A DNA stretch of 64,000 bases, taken from NCBI GenBank assembly GCA_023853785.1, contig JAJIRX010000838.1, positions 16,793-80,792 on the forward strand, written 5' to 3'. Source of the stretch: Psilocybe azurescens (Eukaryota; Basidiomycota; Agaricomycetes; Agaricales; Agrocybaceae). Below the pieces are notes generated by a model that saw only the letters and a list, made by a program, of their open reading frames with translations, did not search any database and had not been told where the DNA came from. Shown piece after piece: positions 23,107 to 36,221 of this stretch. Position 1 is the first letter of the stretch, and each line of letters begins with the position of its first letter. The position numbers and the translations under genes are program-made.

Positions 23107-24583
23107 TCAGTACCTGAAGACAGGTCTATCTCTGTGGAATATTCTGACTAAAAAAAAAGAGGGGGAGGCACCAGTACCTGAAGACCCTAATATATCTATA
23201 GAATGAGTAGCCATCACCGCCATTAAGGGGATTACCTTGTCCCCATCAATAGGGATCTTCTCAAGTTCATCTTTCCAGAGGTAAGGCGCTACATTGCGGC
23301 AGATTACGTCTATGTGTGAGAAGACATCATCCAGACCATTGGCATGAACAAAGTCACTATACATTGTTCCTGGGCTAAGCGTGACAGGGTGGGGAGAGGT
23401 GAGAACATTCAGCATGACAGGAACACGGTCTGCACCACAAGACAATGCAGGGAAGGAAGAGCCACCAACACGGGGCGTGACGGAGAAGCAACAGGAGAAA
23501 AGAATTGAAGAGGAGAGTCCCGTGCATTTTGGGATCTAGGGTGGCGGCCGCGATTCACGTTCACATGTTTGGGGGTCCGAGGTACAGTCTGAGAGGCGAT
23601 GGAGGTTGGAATAGAAGGGAGGGAGGCTGAACCATTTGTGAGATGATCAATCTGGGCCAAAAGGTCTTGTTCACGACACTGCGACTCTGCCAAAGCGTCC
23701 TGGGTTTGTTTGAGGTCTTCTTTTGCTGTCTCTAATTCGGCTTTCAATAGACTTTCGTTTTCCGAACGTAGTTGGATTTGGGATGCAGTGAAGATTAGGG
23801 AATTGTCTTCATCGTCGTAGTCGTCGATCACAACGACAGGAGGACGGCCATGATAAATGAAGTTGCTGGAAGTTGCTGGATCTGCTGGGGGATGAAAGCT
23901 CTGCTGGGCATAGGGAAGCGGAGTAGATCTGCTGGTAGGGGTGATCCAACGTGCAGCTATGGCGCCAAGTCTCGTAGCGCTCAATAGTTGGGAGTCCGAT
24001 GTCAAGGATAAAGCGCTGTACGATTTCTGACACAGCGTTTGAGTAGTGTCGCCCGTTGTTCAACTGGAGGAAATATCCAGGAAAGTAAACGTCTGCCTTG
24101 ACAAATTCTGGACGTTTGGGAGATCCTGGACGTGTGGTTCCTTCAACATGGATCACCAGGGTGGTCCCGCCAAAAGAGCGGTCCCACATAGCCGCCTAAA
24201 TGTTGAAAGCAACAGAAATAAGATATGGTACTTAATGTAGAGTGTGTAATACGACGCACCGAGTCAAAAGTAAGGTCTTTGACAGCGCTTGCGAGAGAGC
24301 ATTCCGCACGTCAGTTCCTGCGCTTCCCTTGGGGGTGTTCGAATGGAGGGCAAGGACGTCAGGATGGAATTCGCTTTCACCAAGTATGTTGCATGGCAGC
24401 AATGCAAGGCCGGGGTAAACCATGCAATATCAGCACGGTCAAATCGTTGGCGGAAAGCAGTAAACACCGAGGGATATCCTATCTGGCGACGCAAATCATA
24501 TAAGCCTAGCGGGTTGAATCACGAGGGGAGCGATATGGTAAGGGATACTGCCCAGCGTTGGGAGGTTTGTTGAGGTCCTCCAT
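23107..24583 (-). CDS. KDZ copy 1 gene 2: unknown protein with coiled coil
   Basis: From the ATG at 24583: MEDLNKPPNAGQYPLPYR, FNPLGLYDLRRQIGYPSVF, ending the exon near RPYF. After an intron: MWDRSFGGTTLVIHVEGTTR, VKADVYFPGYFLQLNNGRHY. A coiled coil of about 50 residues follows (SENESLLKAELETAKEDLKQ and on), then a Ser/Pro-rich linker, and GTMYSDFVHANGLDDVFSHI to the end at 23107. No family recognised. Copy 1 differs from copy 2 by a few indels that split its frame near 23430 and 23960. It is collinear with the transposase and likely co-mobilised. Confidence 0.55.
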
Positions 24584-24589
24584 GGGAGC

Positions 24590-25640
24590 ACAAGGGAGGG
24601 ACTGCCATTTTCGACTAGCCTTTATGATCTATGTCTTGAGGTCAGGGTCCAACAATCTAAAATGGCGTCTGCATCGGGAGAGATTGGATCTTATGGTGAG
24701 ATCGGAATTACCAGAAAGGATGCGATATTACTAAATCGGGTTTGCCAGAGTTTGAAGGCATCAACAATTGCGCCAGACACTAAACCGTCGATTATACTCA
24801 TAAATTTTGTTTCTCTAGCCTCTAAAAATATTCATGGATACACTTATGTTGTTCTTCATATTCAGTTGTTTTTGCAAGCTTAAGACAGTTCGAATCTTCT
24901 ATGAAAAATGATTCCACCTCAACATACATTTTTTGGTCATAAGTGCTTTTAACTCAATTATCTTAGATACATAACTGATTACCTGTTCATTTTTGATATA
25001 GGCCAGCTTCTAAATTTAATTCAATAGACTTTTCGGATTAATTTTGTTTTCTACTCGGTCTGCTTGCCTTCGCGAATGATTTGCTCCTCAGAGAGCGTTC
25101 CAATCCATACAACTGTCTTATTGTTGGTTCTGACAGTCTACAACATCGTGCGACAATAATAAAGTGTGTACTATGCTCAATACTGTGTTAATTTTGTAGC
25201 TGCGAGCCCAGAATTATGTTGCATTGCTCTTTTTTGCTGAGGAAGCCGAATTTTGGCTAATTCCCACGACTTACATCGTCCATTGCTCTATGATTTCTTA
25301 TGAGGCATAAAAATAAATATGTGATTCAGAATCACCTTATTTTTCTGTTTAAAATGAGCCTAATTTGTTGTTTTAGTCAACTTTATACCTATTTGATGAC
25401 CTGACCGATCGCGTCCTATTTGCGAAACTTAAATGGTCTCAACTAACATAGATAGGGTTCTACAACATTCATCTTTTGGATCGAAGATTAGAGCACATGA
25501 GAATGCCAATAGTAAGGCTTAAAAACTCCTTCAATTTGGCGCAGAAATATTGAGTTAATTCCCAAGCAGTAATATACGCTCTCATCCAATGATGTAGTTG
25601 CAAACTTGCTTTCAATTCCAGGATTCCTCAAGTCATGTAG
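24590..25640. other. AT-rich non-coding spacer inside KDZ copy 1
   Basis: About 1 kb of AT-rich sequence with no long open frame, between the transposase 3' end and gene 2. It is conserved nearly base for base in copy 2 (56280-57180). Confidence 0.6.
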
Positions 25641-28600
25641 AATTTTTTAAGGTATAAGACCTGATTTACATACTGTTGAATGTATGTAATGTCGTTGTAG
25701 AAGAAATTTTGTTAGAAGTTCGGCCCAAAATCGGTATAGAGGAAATGGTGGTAGATATGAACCATTGTCGTACCCACCAGTGGTTAAGATATTCGGTATC
25801 TTGAAGCCATTTGGTAACGTTTTGAGCCATTCACAGATCTGGGTTTCATTGGAACACAAGGAATGTATATTTAGCAATATTGTACACAAGTCTATGAACT
25901 GTCGACGAGGGAGACACTATCTAAAAGCTCTATGAATATATCTGTATCGACATCATGGTTTTCATCTGGGAAGTCTCCGAAGGTTGTGTCGTCGGCCTCG
26001 ACAACCACAATATCAACCTTTTTCAGACCTAATATATCTATTGCCCAGCCTGGAGGTGGGACGTCGATGTGCAGAGAAGGGTTGCGACCTTTCCGCTGCC
26101 CAGGAAATAAAGTACCGCTGAAGCCTGAGAGCTGACTCGTTTGACGAAGGCGCTTGACGATTTGCTCGTGAATCTGATTGTGGTACTGCCACCGGGCAGA
26201 TATTTCGGTGGCGAGAGGGGTGTTCGTGATGATGTTGGAGCATATAGCTCGGTAGTAGTCGATGTGTTCGCCGAGGGAGGAAAGTTAGCAGGCGGTGTAT
26301 TTCGACATTAAGGCGAAGAATCTCTTCCTTCGCCCGCTTTATCTGAAAATACATGACCATAGCCTCGCGATTTGCTGGCTGGGCCCAATCTAATGTTCGT
26401 ATGTCCTGTCGTGTGTCGCGTAGAAGGTCAAAGTCTGCCAGGTTGACAGCAGCAATGACCGACTCCCAGTTCAAGGATGGCCGTGGTGGTACCATAAGTG
26501 CGGCGGCTTCGTTATAGCGCCTCAACGCTGATTGAATGGCATCTGCAGCGAGTCTTGAGGGATTTACTAATCTTTTCAGCGAAGCTTGTAACCTGATCAC
26601 AAATATCAAAACTTAGATTTGAGCCGAAAATTCAAATTACATACCAATGCCGCTCATGCTGAGCTTGGTCATCTCGAAAGACGTTGCACAACCAACCTCT
26701 CAAGATCGTCAAGCGCCCGACGATATTTACGCTCACGAACGACGGTCAAACCCTGGTTATATTCGGGCATGGTAGGAGCCCATCTGACAGGAATGTTATG
26801 GGCCTCTTCATATTGAAGGACCTCTTCGTTCTTTGCAGTCCAGCGCTGGAAGGTGGTGCGATATTGGGTTGTGATTTTTGTGATCTGGGGGCCAGTATAG
26901 CCCTCTTGAATCATGAGACGGTTGCGGTCGCGATATAACGTCTTGGCGGTATCGCTTTCGTCCTGGATATACTCATAAATGATAAGAACTGGAGCATAGC
27001 ATAAAGAAACTCACTTGAGCAGATCTAGATCAAAAGGAGCTCCATATATTCCCCCTTCGCCTGCTCATCTGCTGGCTCCGTGGATAGGCCAGCCAGGTAT
27101 GTGCGTTCACACTTCAGGTAAATTTCAAAGTCGTCAGCCCCAACCTCCAGCTTCGATGAAAGTTCTGCAAGGCGGGCGCGTATATCGCAATCTTTTCTAG
27201 GGCTTGACGATAATTCTGATAGATAAAGTTTCCTAATCCAGCAATCAACAATGTGAGCCACAAAGATGAATCAAGACAAACCTGAAGCAGCAAGTTTATC
27301 AAGATCGTGAAAACGGAAGTGTTCGTCGATATGCTGCTGTCGGTGGTACGGCGTGGCCAAGCGTGTAACCGAGGCCAATTCATTAGAACGAGAGAAGGTG
27401 CGCTCACTCTCCTCGAAATCCTCTAGCCCAGTCCCTCGATGTACAGGGGTGCCAGTGTACCTGACAAAATCGGTTGTGCGCATGACCGTGAAAGGCAGGC
27501 ACAACGCCACTGAGGCGACAGGCAACCATCTTCTCACCTAGACAACTTTTCTTCAAAGTCGTTACGAAGGCACACATGATATCGTAACCGAGACAGATGT
27601 CAGTCCCAAAATCGTCGAGGAGTCGGTTAACAGTAGCAAGGGGATATTTCATTCTAATTGAGAAAAGTTAACATCATCTGTGTCAAAAACGGAAGGAGCT
27701 TACAGTTCTCCGCTCCGAATCATGTCACAAACGACAAGTACATGTCCATGGCGGCAGACAGCCAAAAAATCCCGGCAATCGCGAATAGGGCGTACATTTT
27801 CTTTCGTGCCTCAGGGCCAGCGTTCTTCCACCGATCTACACAGGCGTTGAGACACTTGGCTAAGTCATCATGTTCTGTAAGATTCAGCCAGGCAATCTCT
27901 TCAGAGTCAAGATCTGGGAATTCGTTCGCATTTGGAGCAGATCCCGGGGCGGTGACAATGAAGCGGGTTCGGCCCCGAATCTTCAGGAGGAATAAGCTGG
28001 ACAGGATCTCCTGAAGAATGGCGGGAGGACCTGAAGTTGGCTGAGGTGGCTGTTTCTGTGGACGCTGTTATCGTAGTCAGAAATGGCCAACTCATTCGGT
28101 ATGTCAACTTACTTTTTCACCTCATCCTTGAAGAGATCAACTTCTTCAGGAGAAATCCAACGCTGGCGACGTCGATTTCTGAGTGTCAGTACGAGGCAAA
28201 CCAGCACGAAATGCGCTGTCAACCAGTTTGAGGGAATTGTTGCCGTCCATCGTAGCAAGGAAGCGAAACTTCAAAGGTGGTTCGTCCTCGATCTCATATA
28301 GGCATGGAGGGCAGACATTCTTTTTCTCCCATGTATCATTTCGTCCCAGTTCCCTTCCTACAGAGCGGTTGAGAGCTCGATTGACCTCAAGGTAACAATC
28401 AAATGCGTTACTGAGCTGGTCGGCGAGATATGATCTGTGAGGTATCTAGTACAATCAGTTACAGTCGTGCAATAGATCGTTTCGATAGACTTACATGGTG
28501 ATAATGATTCAATGCCTTTGCAAAAGCATCCAGGCTGAAACGGGGACAGACTCGTCGAAGCTGCTGGTAAAAGCATAACGTTTCAATCGTAAATCCCAAT

Positions 28601-29249
28601 TTGGGTTGTTCAGGAGATGTCCCAACAACACCGAATTCTAAAAGGGTGACAGCAGCAGACACGGCGCCCGGTGAGTGGAAGAAGGTACACAATCCTTGAC
28701 CTGTTGAGATATCAGGAGCGTGTCCCAAGAGGAGAATTATAATGACCTTCCAGTGAAATGACTTCGATCGACCATTCCACCTCATCTTTGTTTTCAGGAT
28801 TCCGAGTGGGGGTGCCTTTGGATTTGAAGCTAAGGAATGCATCGTGAAGGTGGGGCATTATGGATTTCCATGCCTGGACCTGTCGCTCCACACGTTCGCG
28901 TCGAGTCCGATGGTCTTTCCGTTTCCTTAGAAATAAAATATCAATTTATGTACTATGTTAATTTGGAAATTGTTGGACTTACTGCTCAGCAAGCGTATCC
29001 AGAAAAAGGTCTTGCAGCTGAACTTCGCCACCAATGTGGCTGGAGAAAAAGCCCTCCTCTCCGGGCGGCGGTCGGAGGAATGTCGCCTCGTCTTCGTCTA
29101 CCCATGCTAGGTTGGACATGTCCACATCATTCTCATGATCCGCAAGCAAGTCTTCACGTTCTTGAAAGCTAAGGCCTAAAGGAATTGAAATCAGACTATT
29201 GCATGAACGAAAAATACTCACTTGCTAGTTGAACCTGGCGGTCAATTTT

Positions 29250-29609
29250 TGTTGCAATAATATAGTAACTACTATCGAGGCTATGTACGTAGTGGTATGG
29301 TTACCTACTCGAACCCATATACTACTGACCTGTAAGCTTGTATGTATGTACTTAAGTGCGTAGTGAGCGCTGTACTGAAGTGAGGAACTTCGTTATTTAT
29401 TAGGAGCAGAACTACGCTACTTATATACGTTTCTACATAGTTTGTGCATATTTACATACTACATATATTAGGAAACATATATCATGTGCATATCATGTGC
29501 TATAAAGCACGCCATAATTACGCCATATTCACGTGCAACCTTTCAGTCATGTGCACTGTGTAACGCTAACGTTCACGTGCATGTCACGTGCTGTCACATA
29601 GTTTCAACA
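29250..29609 (-). repeat. copia 3' LTR
   Basis: 360 bp, apparently identical to 35862-36221. It contains several CACGTG-like motifs near the end (GTTCACGTGCATGTCACGTG). Confidence 0.95.
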
Positions 29610-29620
29610 CTCCCCTTCGA
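29610..29620 (-). promoter_or_regulatory. copia polypurine tract
   Basis: Minus-strand GAAGGGGAG directly precedes the 3' LTR, the expected plus-strand priming site. Confidence 0.8.
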
Positions 29621-29664
29621 GTGGAGCGTACTGACTCTACACTCGTCATAACGTTTGTGACCTT

Positions 29665-32600
29665 TTATTTTAGCGGATAGAACTCAAGGCCTAGGAATGC
29701 TCGATGTTTTAAGAACAGAGTCGGGCCGAGATTCTTGGTAAACATGTCGGCAACGTTTTGATCGGTGCGGACGTGATAGAGTTTGATCGTGCCAAGCTCT
29801 TCCTGTTCTCGGATATAGTGGTATCTGATCTCCACGTGTTTAATACCCTTTTGAGTAACTGGATTCTGAGCGTTAAAGATTGCTCCTTTGCTGTCGGCAT
29901 AGAGCGGCACATGATCAATTGGTAAACCAAGTTCGCCAAATAAGATCTTGAACCATGCACAATCACGTGCACAGTCGGAAAGAGCCATGTATTCCGATAC
30001 CGTGGAAGATGTCGCAACAGGGATTTGAGTCTTCGAATGCCACTTGACCGCAGCATTAGCGAGACTAAAGAAGAACCCTTGTGTGGACCCGACGAAGCGC
30101 CCGATCAGGCTCCGTTTTGTCATCTCCATAGGAGGCATCACAGTACGTGTACAGGCCTTCGTTGCTGCCTCCATCGAACACTAGAGCATACTGTCGTGTA
30201 CCTTTTAGGTAACGAAGCATATACATAGCTCGGTTCAGATGTTCTTCAGATGGGTTCGATGAGAACTTAGCCATCTGGCATACAGCGAATGCTATATCGG
30301 GTCTAGTTCCAATCATCAAATAGAGAATAGAACCAATCAACGATTGATAGCGTGACCGAATTTCATATGAACTCGTTCCCTCGAACGGTTCTGGTTTATA
30401 CCCAGTGGGTAAAGGAGTTTTTGCATCTTTGGCATCAGTCATACCAAAACGCTTGAGAATCTTGTCAAGGTAATCCGTTTGATCGAGATAGATCTTTCGG
30501 TCCTTATAGACAATCTTCATGCGGAGAAACTCTCGGCATACTCCTAAGTCACGGCACTCCCACTTGTCCATGAAGATAGCCTTCTTCTGTTTGACTAAAG
30601 TGGAGTTCGGACCGGTGATGACTATATCGTCAACATATGCTAGTAAAATTACCAGCGTACCATCTGCGTGGCGCGCAACAAATATGCCTGCGTCTGCGTA
30701 TAATCGCTGGAAGCCGAACTCTTTGAGGGATTTATCGAGTTCATGCCACCACGCTTTCGCGGCTTGTTTCAAGCCATAGAGCGCTTTGAGTAACCGGAGT
30801 ACTTGTGTTTCTTTTCCACGGACGGTAAATCCAGGAGGTTGCTCCATATAGATTTCTTCGTCTAAATTTCCATATAGAACGCCGGATTTCACATCAAGTG
30901 CCTCAACAGTCCAATTCTCTAGCGCTGCTAAAGCAAGGACCACTCTGAACGAAGCAGTAGAGAGTGTGGGTGAGAATATCTCAGTGTAGTCAATTCCTTC
31001 TATCTGTGAGAAGCCTTTGGCCACGAGTCGGGCTTTGTATCGGCCATCTGATTTGATGTCGAATACCCAACGGCATTTGATGCAGTGTGCACCTGGAGGT
31101 AGGTTACTAAGCACGTAGACTTTTCGCTGCTTGAGTGCCTCTAGTTCTTCAAGCTGTGCTTTTCTCCAACGCTGTTGTTGCTCAGCAGGAAGCTTCGCAA
31201 TATCCTTTGATGTCCAATCTCGGACTTCGGAAGGATCGGGTAGGTCATTGTGGTGAGAAATCGCGTGAGCTAAAAGCGATTCAAACCCTAATTCTCCCCC
31301 CTTCTGTGACTGATTTAATCACATCCTGCGCATGGGATATACTCTTCTGGTGTTTCCAACCAGTTGGTACCGTTTCACTGAATTCAGGTGATGTTAAATC
31401 AGGTACGGATCCTGTTACATCTGACCGCCAGGGTCTTTTCCTGAGATCTTTATCGGTGGTTGTTCCCGGAGGGTATACGTTCCCTCCTCTGCGAGGTGGG
31501 TTCCTCGGCCTGTCGGACCTTCTTGGTCCCGTCTCATTATTATCTCCCCTTGAGTAGGCATGGGCGGTGCTCTACTACTATGAGATGGTCCTGGCTGTGA
31601 ACCACTCGGTTCCGGAGCTCTCGTACTCGACGGAGGGTGAGGTTGAGATGCCGTGTAGACGGCTGAGGCGGTCCAGCATCATCGCCAGGAGTAGCTAACT
31701 CGGGCGGAGCGGACACCTTTGGTGGGGCAGGTCACGTAGAACGGCGAGTCATCCGAATCATCATCATCGGAGTCTCCAAATTCTATTTCCACAACAGGAT
31801 TATCTCCTTTTTATTAGTCTTCTCACGGGCTTTAGAGACCGGAGGTGTTTTTAGTGGTATGCATCTTGGGAATAGAGCTTCATCAAACAGCGCTGTGGCT
31901 GCGAAGAAGACTCTATTATGGTACCCGGTATTACCGGTGCGCATAAATATCATGTAGGCTTCATGCCCTTCACGATATCCCAGGAATATCATTAACTCCG
32001 ATTTAGGAGATAGCTTATTCTTTCTCACATCTTTATGGAGATAGACATAAGCACCACATCCAAAGACTCTAAGTTTGGACAGGTCAGGCTTCTCGGAGGT
32101 GATCCCATAAAAGGGTGTACTCCACGAGAGCCGTTGTACTGGTGTGCGATTATAGAGATAGACAGCGTGTAATACACTGAACTCCCACCAGGACTCGGGT
32201 AGGCACGCTTGTAAGCGCATTGCCTGAGATTTTTCATCAATGGTCCGATTAAAGCGTTCAGCGCGACCATTCATCTGGGGTTGATGTGGTACGCTTAGCT
32301 TAATTTCAATACCTGCATCTTTCAAGAGTTTCGTATATGCCTTGGACATGTATTCTCCGCCGTTGTCACTGAACCACGCTTGTATGTAAGCGTTGAATTG
32401 CCTACTGACATAAGCAATCCATTGTTCTGTGGCTTCTAGAGCTTCTGACTTCTTCCGAAGCAGAATGATCCAGGCGTGTGAAGTACAGTCATCCAAAAAG
32501 GATATAAAGTATTTAAACTTATGGTACGAAAGTACCGGAAACTCTTTAGATCAGAGTGAATTAGCTCGAAGGGTTTACTTGCGCGTTTAGGGTTCTCAGC

Positions 32601-35427
32601 GAATGTTCGCGAGGTCATTTTCCCTTTAGCACAGCCTTTGCATATAGCTTTATCCTTAGGTATTTGTAGACCAGATGGGAAATTCTCGGTTTTACCCGGT
32701 AGTTTGCCCAATACTTGATCTGAGGGATGTCCCATGCGACGATGCCATAATTCGTAGCTATCATCAAGCATAGTTTCATACACCATCAAGTTCTGTCCGG
32801 AGACAATTTGGGTTTTAACCCAATATAGATTATCTTTTCAGATGGTTCTGCAATAAAGAGAATCTCATCCGTAGATTTATCTATAAAATTCAAAACGCTG
32901 GAATCTCCTTCGACTTTCGTGTCAGGTCCAAGCATTTGACGCATTGACAGGAGTCTAGTTTTCATACTCGGCATGTAAAGTACCGGATGTAAACGAAAGA
33001 CAATCTGTCTGCCGATGGGAGTTTGAAGCTAAGGAAAATTGTTCCTCGGCCAGGAATAGGTATGATCTTGTCCGCAGTTTGAACAAGTATTTCCTTTCCT
33101 TTTTCGAATTCCGCATATTCGGCAAGATCGGCTAAATTCCCTGTAAAAGGCACATGATGCGCCGGAATCTACCATCCACATGGTTTTGTTTTCCATGAAT
33201 GAGAGTAAATCTCGTAGCTTATCTTTGCAATTCTGACAATTGGAGCTAAACTCAACATCATTGTTCGTGTTTCTACCACAATTACATAAATATTGTACTC
33301 GACTATCTACAGCTTGATCAGCTGGTAGGAGCATATTTAGTGGTTTGCAGTGAGTGAATGCAAGAGGATTTACGTACAAGTATTCAGTGTTATTTGCGAC
33401 TTCGTCTTCGTAGTCCCTATAAGGGGAAGGCGTTCCAAAATCAATGGAGTCGCGGTAGTCCTGAGATACCTTGTTGCCATTTTCATCAACCGCATGGGGA
33501 TGAAGGTTCATTTGCTTTTGAACCGGATCGACAGCTCGATTCTTTCCTTTATCCACGTAAGGAGTCATGTGTACCCGTGAAAGCGCCATCGGGCGTCCAT
33601 GCCAAAGAGAACTCTGGTTCTGGAGTTTCTTCCAAAAGGCATAGGGGTTTCCACCATACTCTTCTTCGGGGTCAAAGATAGACGGGCTTCTGGAACCAGG
33701 AGTGGGGCTCGACTTGGTTGCCAGTTACGATCTTCTTCTCATGGGGAATCAGATCCCGTAATGATGTAGGGACTGATGTCGTCACCTTCGTACTCAGGGA
33801 ATGGCTCAACTGTAGAAGGAGCGGGTTCCGGAGTAGCGGCTTTCGGCGGGGGAGTCAATGACGTGTTCGTAAATGGATCGTGGAGAAACCTTGATTGGGG
33901 TCAAAGGTTTCAATAGGAGTTCCCTTGTTGGAGAGGGATCCACGAAAGGCTCATCTACTTCCATGTCTTGCTCGATGATTTGCTCAAACTTTTGAGGGTC
34001 TGAGTTGTTGGCTGTGCACCAATACGATCAGCGAGTTTCTTGGCTTTGTGGAATGTGGGATATGGAGCTGATCCAGCTTCACGTCGTGCCTTGGCAGGCT
34101 TGACATTCGCGAATAGCAACGCCGGAAAGGCCAAATGAGGCGACTGAATGAGAAGGTTCGAATGGAACCAAAGAAGAACGGTCGGCTTGATAGCCGTCCA
34201 TACCTTCTTGCGGTGATGGAGAATCAGAGATTGTGATCGCATGTCCGGATTCGGGAGAATCGGGAACAATAACAGCAGGGCGATCAGAGATCGTGTAGTT
34301 GCCGAGCATGAGTGCTGGCATGTCTACCTGCATAGGTGATGCTATCACGGCCGGTCATCCCTCGGAGTTAACTTCAGCGATGTGCGAATGCTCATGCTTT
34401 GGTGCAGCTCGGCGAGTGCGCGTGCGTGTGCAATGATCGTTTCCTTTGTCATCCTTCCATTTCTTTGTGAACGGCTTCTTCCCTTTCGGGTCGAAGTGGA
34501 GAAGATCCTCCTGCACGTTGGTCCGAATGTTTTGAGTAGGGCCTTTATCGGCGATAGCCGATATCTTCTGAGCATTGGGCTTCTTGGGAGGAGAAGTTGT
34601 TCCCTTCTTGATATAGGTAGTACCCTTCTTAGGCTTTTCGCTCAGGAAGGTGACCAAATCGAGATGCCCAGGTGACTCTAATAGTCTCCTGCAACGTGTC
34701 GAGAGTCATGGTAGAAGTCACGGTGTGCGACTCCTTGTACGACTCGATCATACGTTGATAGAGCGGATTACGTGCGTGGGGTCGTTCGGTAAGAGGAAGT
34801 CGCGGCGAGTAAAATGAGACAAGCGAGTGATTCGGAAATGATGCGGACGGTGTCGGGAGAACCGGGTGCTGCGCCAGGAGCTGGTTCGAGTGGAAGACGT
34901 TTGTATTCAGTTCGGAAGTGGGGCGATTTGTGGATTGGGATCGGATAGATCGATCTTGTAATCTCGGAGCTTCTTGAAAGTATCAAGAGTCTCAACGAAT
35001 TGTTGGGTACTGTAGTTAGCGGTTAACCAATCCCAAGCTTCCTTAGCAGTCATGCTGAAAACTTGTTTGTAGATATCGTCCCACAAGGTAACTGAAAGAA
35101 TACCCTTAGCCCGGGAGTTGGCTTCGGTATACTCCTTTTGTGCCTTTGAGAACTGATCGGATTCATGCTGATAGACTTGGTAGAGTGCCTGGTACCGGCG
35201 ATTGCGGCAGCATCGGCGTCAGGGGCAAACATGGTTGGTGCGGTAGGAGCTGGACCGGTTGGAGCGACCAGCCTTCCTTCAAGCACGTTCCTAATGTTAC
35301 CAATCTCGATAGCAGATTCCATCTTGTCTTTCCATTCTCGGAGACGAGTGCCAGAAAACTTTGGGTATTTGCTGACATCGAGGGGAGATGGTTTTGCTTG
35401 GAGGTCGACATTGTTATCTGTAAACAA
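29665..35427 (-). CDS. copia gag-pol polyprotein (with frame breaks)
   Basis: Gag starts near 35427 (NVDLQAKPSPLDVSKYPKFS; then LWDDIYKQVFSMTAKEAWDW). Protease at about 33080 (MWMVDSGASCAFYREF). Gag-pre-integrase and zinc region at about 32750 (ELWHRRMGHPSDQVL, ICKGCAKGK). Integrase core 32496-31783 (FSDNGGEYMSKAY, PQMNGRAERFNRTIDEKSQA). Reverse transcriptase about 31260-30065 (VFDIKSDGRYKARLVAKGFS, LLKALYGLKQAAKAWWHEL, LLAYVDDIVITG). RNase H 30174-29665 (PVATSSTVSEYMALSDCARD, LYADSKGAIFNAQ, NVADMFTKNL). Frame changes separate these blocks. One, between RT and RNase H near 30100, sits in a four-A run, and its removal restores the usual reading. Given the matching LTRs, these breaks may partly be sequence errors. 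Confidence 0.9.
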
Positions 35428-35846
35428 TAGACGTTAGCGATCATGGTCTGAGGTATAGTGAGCGATATGAAATCGAGCTTCTAACTAAAGACCTGCACTA
35501 GTCGTCTAGAACGTTGAGTTAACAACTGTTCATGTCGAGCAAAGCGATTTGTTCATCATGCAGCAAAAAAATATCGCTTGACTAGAGCGTCTGCAGAGGA
35601 TGTTGCTCAACTCAAATGGAGATCAACGAAGAGACAAAGCTCTATTCATTGTTACTCGACATTGTGGAGACTAGGTTACACAGCGAGCTATGGCTCAAGC
35701 TGACCAGCGAGCATAGCTACAAGCATGCGACAGGGAGCTAGGCTCAACACTGAAGCAGCGAGCTGGGCTCTAGCTGTACAGGCCAGAGTTACGAAGCGTT
35801 GAGGGTAATCCACTGGTGGAGCCTAAGCTCAACGCCAGGAACGTCC

Positions 35847-35861
35847 TCGGGGCCCATAACC
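35847..35861 (-). promoter_or_regulatory. copia primer-binding site (internal initiator tRNA-Met)
   Basis: Immediately after the 5' LTR the minus strand reads GGTTATGGGCCCCG, complementary to the anticodon region of initiator tRNA-Met. This is the half-tRNA priming known from Drosophila copia, not the usual tRNA 3' end. Confidence 0.75.
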
Positions 35862-36221
35862 TGTTGCAATAATATAGTAACTACTATCGAGGCTATGTAC
35901 GTAGTGGTATGGTTACCTACTCGAACCCATATACTACTGACCTGTAAGCTTGTATGTATGTACTTAAGTGCGTAGTGAGCGCTGTACTGAAGTGAGGAAC
36001 TTCGTTATTTATTAGGAGCAGAACTACGCTACTTATATACGTTTCTACATAGTTTGTGCATATTTACATACTACATATATTAGGAAACATATATCATGTG
36101 CATATCATGTGCTATAAAGCACGCCATAATTACGCCATATTCACGTGCAACCTTTCAGTCATGTGCACTGTGTAACGCTAACGTTCACGTGCATGTCACG
36201 TGCTGTCACATAGTTTCAACA
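35862..36221 (-). repeat. copia 5' LTR
   Basis: 360 bp, TG...CA borders, apparently identical to the 3' LTR. Confidence 0.95.

Larger units (their letters stand above)
29250..36221 (-). mobile_element. Ty1/copia LTR retrotransposon, full length (6972 bp)
   Basis: Two 360-bp LTRs (29250-29609 and 35862-36221) that look identical by eye, TGTTG...CAACA termini, and 5-bp target duplication ATTTT at 29245-29249 and 36222-36226. The order on the minus strand is gag, protease, integrase, reverse transcriptase, RNase H, which is the copia order. It inserted in exon 1 of the KDZ transposase. Very young by LTR identity. Confidence 0.95.
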
